The position numbers and the translations under genes were made by a program. The notes beneath the pieces were generated by a model. That model saw nothing but the letters and a program-made list of their open reading frames with translations. It was not told the origin of the DNA and made no database searches. A DNA stretch of 6,202 nucleotides from Desulfonatronovibrio sp. (GTDB lineage Bacteria > Desulfobacterota > Desulfovibrionia > Desulfovibrionales > Desulfonatronovibrionaceae), in contig PWPY01000040.1 of the NCBI GenBank assembly GCA_003558575.1, forward strand, positions 1 through 6,202. The letters run 5' to 3'. Shown here piece by piece: positions 5,137 to 6,202 of this stretch (position 1 is its first letter; every line of letters starts with the position of its first letter).

Positions 5137-5985
5137 TCAGGCAAAGGCATCCATTACTTCTTTGACCTTATTCATATCCACTCTATTCTGGTAAAGGGGC
5201 TCTCCCGTAGGGTGGGGAAGCATTTCTTCAAAAGGCTTTGCAGTACCCTTATAAATTACGCCCACAGGGATCTTGTCCCCCCATTGAATTGCCATTGACA
5301 TGGCCTTTTCCCAGTTTTGGGGATCATGTTCCTCAGGCTGGTAACAGCGATCTTTGTACCAGGCAAAGGTATTAACTTTATTAAAGGTCACACAAGGCTG
5401 AAGGATATCTACAAGGCTGAATCCCGGATGTTTTACTGCCTGAACAATAAGCTCAGATAAATGATCAACCATCCCGGAAAATCCCCTGGCCACAAAATTG
5501 GCCTTCATGGAAACAGCTACTGCAACTGGATTAAATGACCTTGAAGGATTACCACCAGGCTGGGCCTTGGTAGTATGTCCGGTAGCGGTGGTAGGGCTGG
5601 ACTGCCCCTTGGTCAGACCATATATCTGATTATCATGTGCCAGAAGGGTAATATTAATATTTCGACGAATAGCAGCCAGGAAATGATTGCCTCCCTCTCC
5701 GTAGTTACAGCCATCACCACTTTGAGCTATAACATTTGCTTTGGGATTGGCCAGTTTTATCCCTGTAGCTGCCGGGAGAGCCCTTCCATGCAGCCCGTTG
5801 AAAACATTGGTTTTCAGATAATGCGGGGACTTGGCTGCCTGACCAATCCCAGACACAAAAATTGATTCATGGGGTTCTAATTCAAGGGTTGTCAGGGCCT
5901 GTTTAACAGCTTTTAAAATTGAGTGATTCCCACACCCTGGACACCATGCTGTTTCAAAATCTCCATAATCTTCTATTGAAACCAT
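5137..5985 (-). CDS. korB: 2-oxoacid:ferredoxin oxidoreductase, beta subunit (thiamine-diphosphate binding)
   Basis: The 282-residue protein is a KorB-type beta subunit that carries thiamine diphosphate and, usually, a [4Fe-4S] cluster, decarboxylating a 2-oxoacid to an acyl-CoA with reduction of ferredoxin in the cytoplasm. Visible are WCPGCGNH (14-21, Cys15 and Cys18), GLHGRALPAATGIKLANP (64-81), the cofactor motif GDG (90-92) with YGEGGNHF (95-102) and DNQIYGLTKGQSSPT (118-132), and QPCVTFN (196-202, Cys198). The third family cysteine, expected in a GIGC context, is Gln49 here (GIGQAAK). The start is supported by GGAGAG six bases upstream of the ATG. It follows the alpha-subunit gene after 46 bases and ends the operon; no gamma or ferredoxin-like subunit follows. 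The substrate (2-oxoglutarate, pyruvate, branched-chain or other) cannot be fixed from this sequence, so the gene symbol is a family label. Confidence 0.93.
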   Translation of the reverse strand: MVSIEDYGDFETAWCPGCGNHSILKAVKQALTTLELEPHESIFVSGIGQAAKSPHYLKTNVFNGLHGRALPAATGIKLANPKANVIAQSGDGCNYGEGGNHFLAAIRRNINITLLAHDNQIYGLTKGQSSPTTATGHTTKAQPGGNPSRSFNPVAVAVSMKANFVARGFSGMVDHLSELIVQAVKHPGFSLVDILQPCVTFNKVNTFAWYKDRCYQPEEHDPQNWEKAMSMAIQWGDKIPVGVIYKGTAKPFEEMLPHPTGEPLYQNRVDMNKVKEVMDAFA

Positions 5986-6031
5986 ATTAACTCTCCATTT
6001 ATCTTAGAGTTGCGGTGGTTGTTGTTGATTT

Positions 6032-6202
6032 TTAATTATCCTGAATCCTTTCAAGAATGTATTCCGCATCTAAGGGCAATCCGTCATACCTCAGGATGTA
6101 GTCGCTGGAAATATCCTTTATCTCTGACTCAATCAGTCTGGCCAGCTGCCCATTAGCATTGGACTCCACAAAATATACTTTCCTGGCATTTTTTATATAA
6201 TC
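6032..6202 (-). CDS. korA: 2-oxoacid:ferredoxin oxidoreductase, alpha subunit, C-terminal end (5' part outside the window)
   Basis: Only the last 56 codons and the TAA stop (6034-6032) are in the window. The frame begins DYIKNARKVYFVESNANGQ and continues LARLIESEI, then ILRYDGLPLDAEYILERI. The V-Y-x-V-E-x-N-x-x-G-Q-L-A-R pattern and the terminal RYDG-P segment are typical of the C-terminal domain of KorA-type alpha subunits, which pair with the beta subunit to form the catalytic site and bind CoA. The 46-base gap to korB and the shared strand support one operon and one enzyme. Because most of the protein lies outside, it cannot be seen whether a gamma domain is fused to its N-terminus, as in many two-subunit enzymes of this family. 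Confidence 0.88.
   Translation of the reverse strand, partial: DYIKNARKVYFVESNANGQLARLIESEIKDISSDYILRYDGLPLDAEYILERIQDN

Noticed and set aside
5575..5865. A 96-codon plus-strand open frame
   Set aside because: It is antisense to the thiamine-diphosphate motif region of korB, and no plus-strand promoter or ribosome site supports it.
1..6202. CRISPR arrays, insertion sequences, tRNA or rRNA genes, toxin-antitoxin or defence genes
   Set aside because: No regularly spaced repeats, transposase-like frame, tRNA arm signature or defence-type domain was seen on either strand; gene content is ordinary core functions.

Overview
The window reads as core chromosome of an anaerobic bacterium. All eight genes lie on the minus strand, so transcription runs from high to low coordinates. 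The ferredoxin-dependent 2-oxoacid oxidoreductase points to anaerobic metabolism. The run of rpsU, yqeY and a MutS2-type gene, plus the style of the proteins, suggest a sulfate-reducer-like member of the Desulfovibrionales (Desulfobacterota). That placement is inferred from memory of gene order and motifs, not from a search. Base composition is moderately AT-rich, most strongly between genes.

In transcription order: (1) 6202-5137, the last 56 codons of a 2-oxoacid:ferredoxin oxidoreductase alpha subunit, then the complete beta subunit (korA-korB-like), followed by a 3' region with two stem-loops, the last ending in a T-run. (2) 4805-3532, a DUF2062 membrane protein whose stop codon overlaps the start of rsmA (16S rRNA dimethyltransferase). 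(3) 3333-2832, an HU-family DNA-binding protein and a 68-residue single-pass membrane protein of unknown function, closed by a strong terminator. (4) 2644-1995, rpsU (ribosomal protein S21) and a GatB/YqeY-domain protein, with a well-formed sigma70-type promoter directly next to the preceding terminator. (5) 1656-1, a MutS2-family ATPase that runs off the window edge, so its C-terminal part is not visible.

Three of the units serve translation and nucleoid or DNA maintenance: rRNA modification (RsmA), 30S initiation (S21), possible tRNA amidation-related function (YqeY), DNA architecture (HU) and ribosome rescue or recombination control (MutS2). The rpsU-yqeY-mutS2 stretch resembles the macromolecular-synthesis region that often continues into dnaG and rpoD; those genes, if present, lie outside the window. 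The kor unit is energy and carbon metabolism and looks separate.

I found no CRISPR array, insertion sequence, tRNA, rRNA, phage gene or defence system, and nothing I would call a new system. The points most worth a second look are the absence of the usual third iron-sulfur cysteine in the beta subunit, symmetric elements overlapping three promoter regions, the layered stem-loops after korB, and the conserved-looking but unassigned small membrane protein behind hup.
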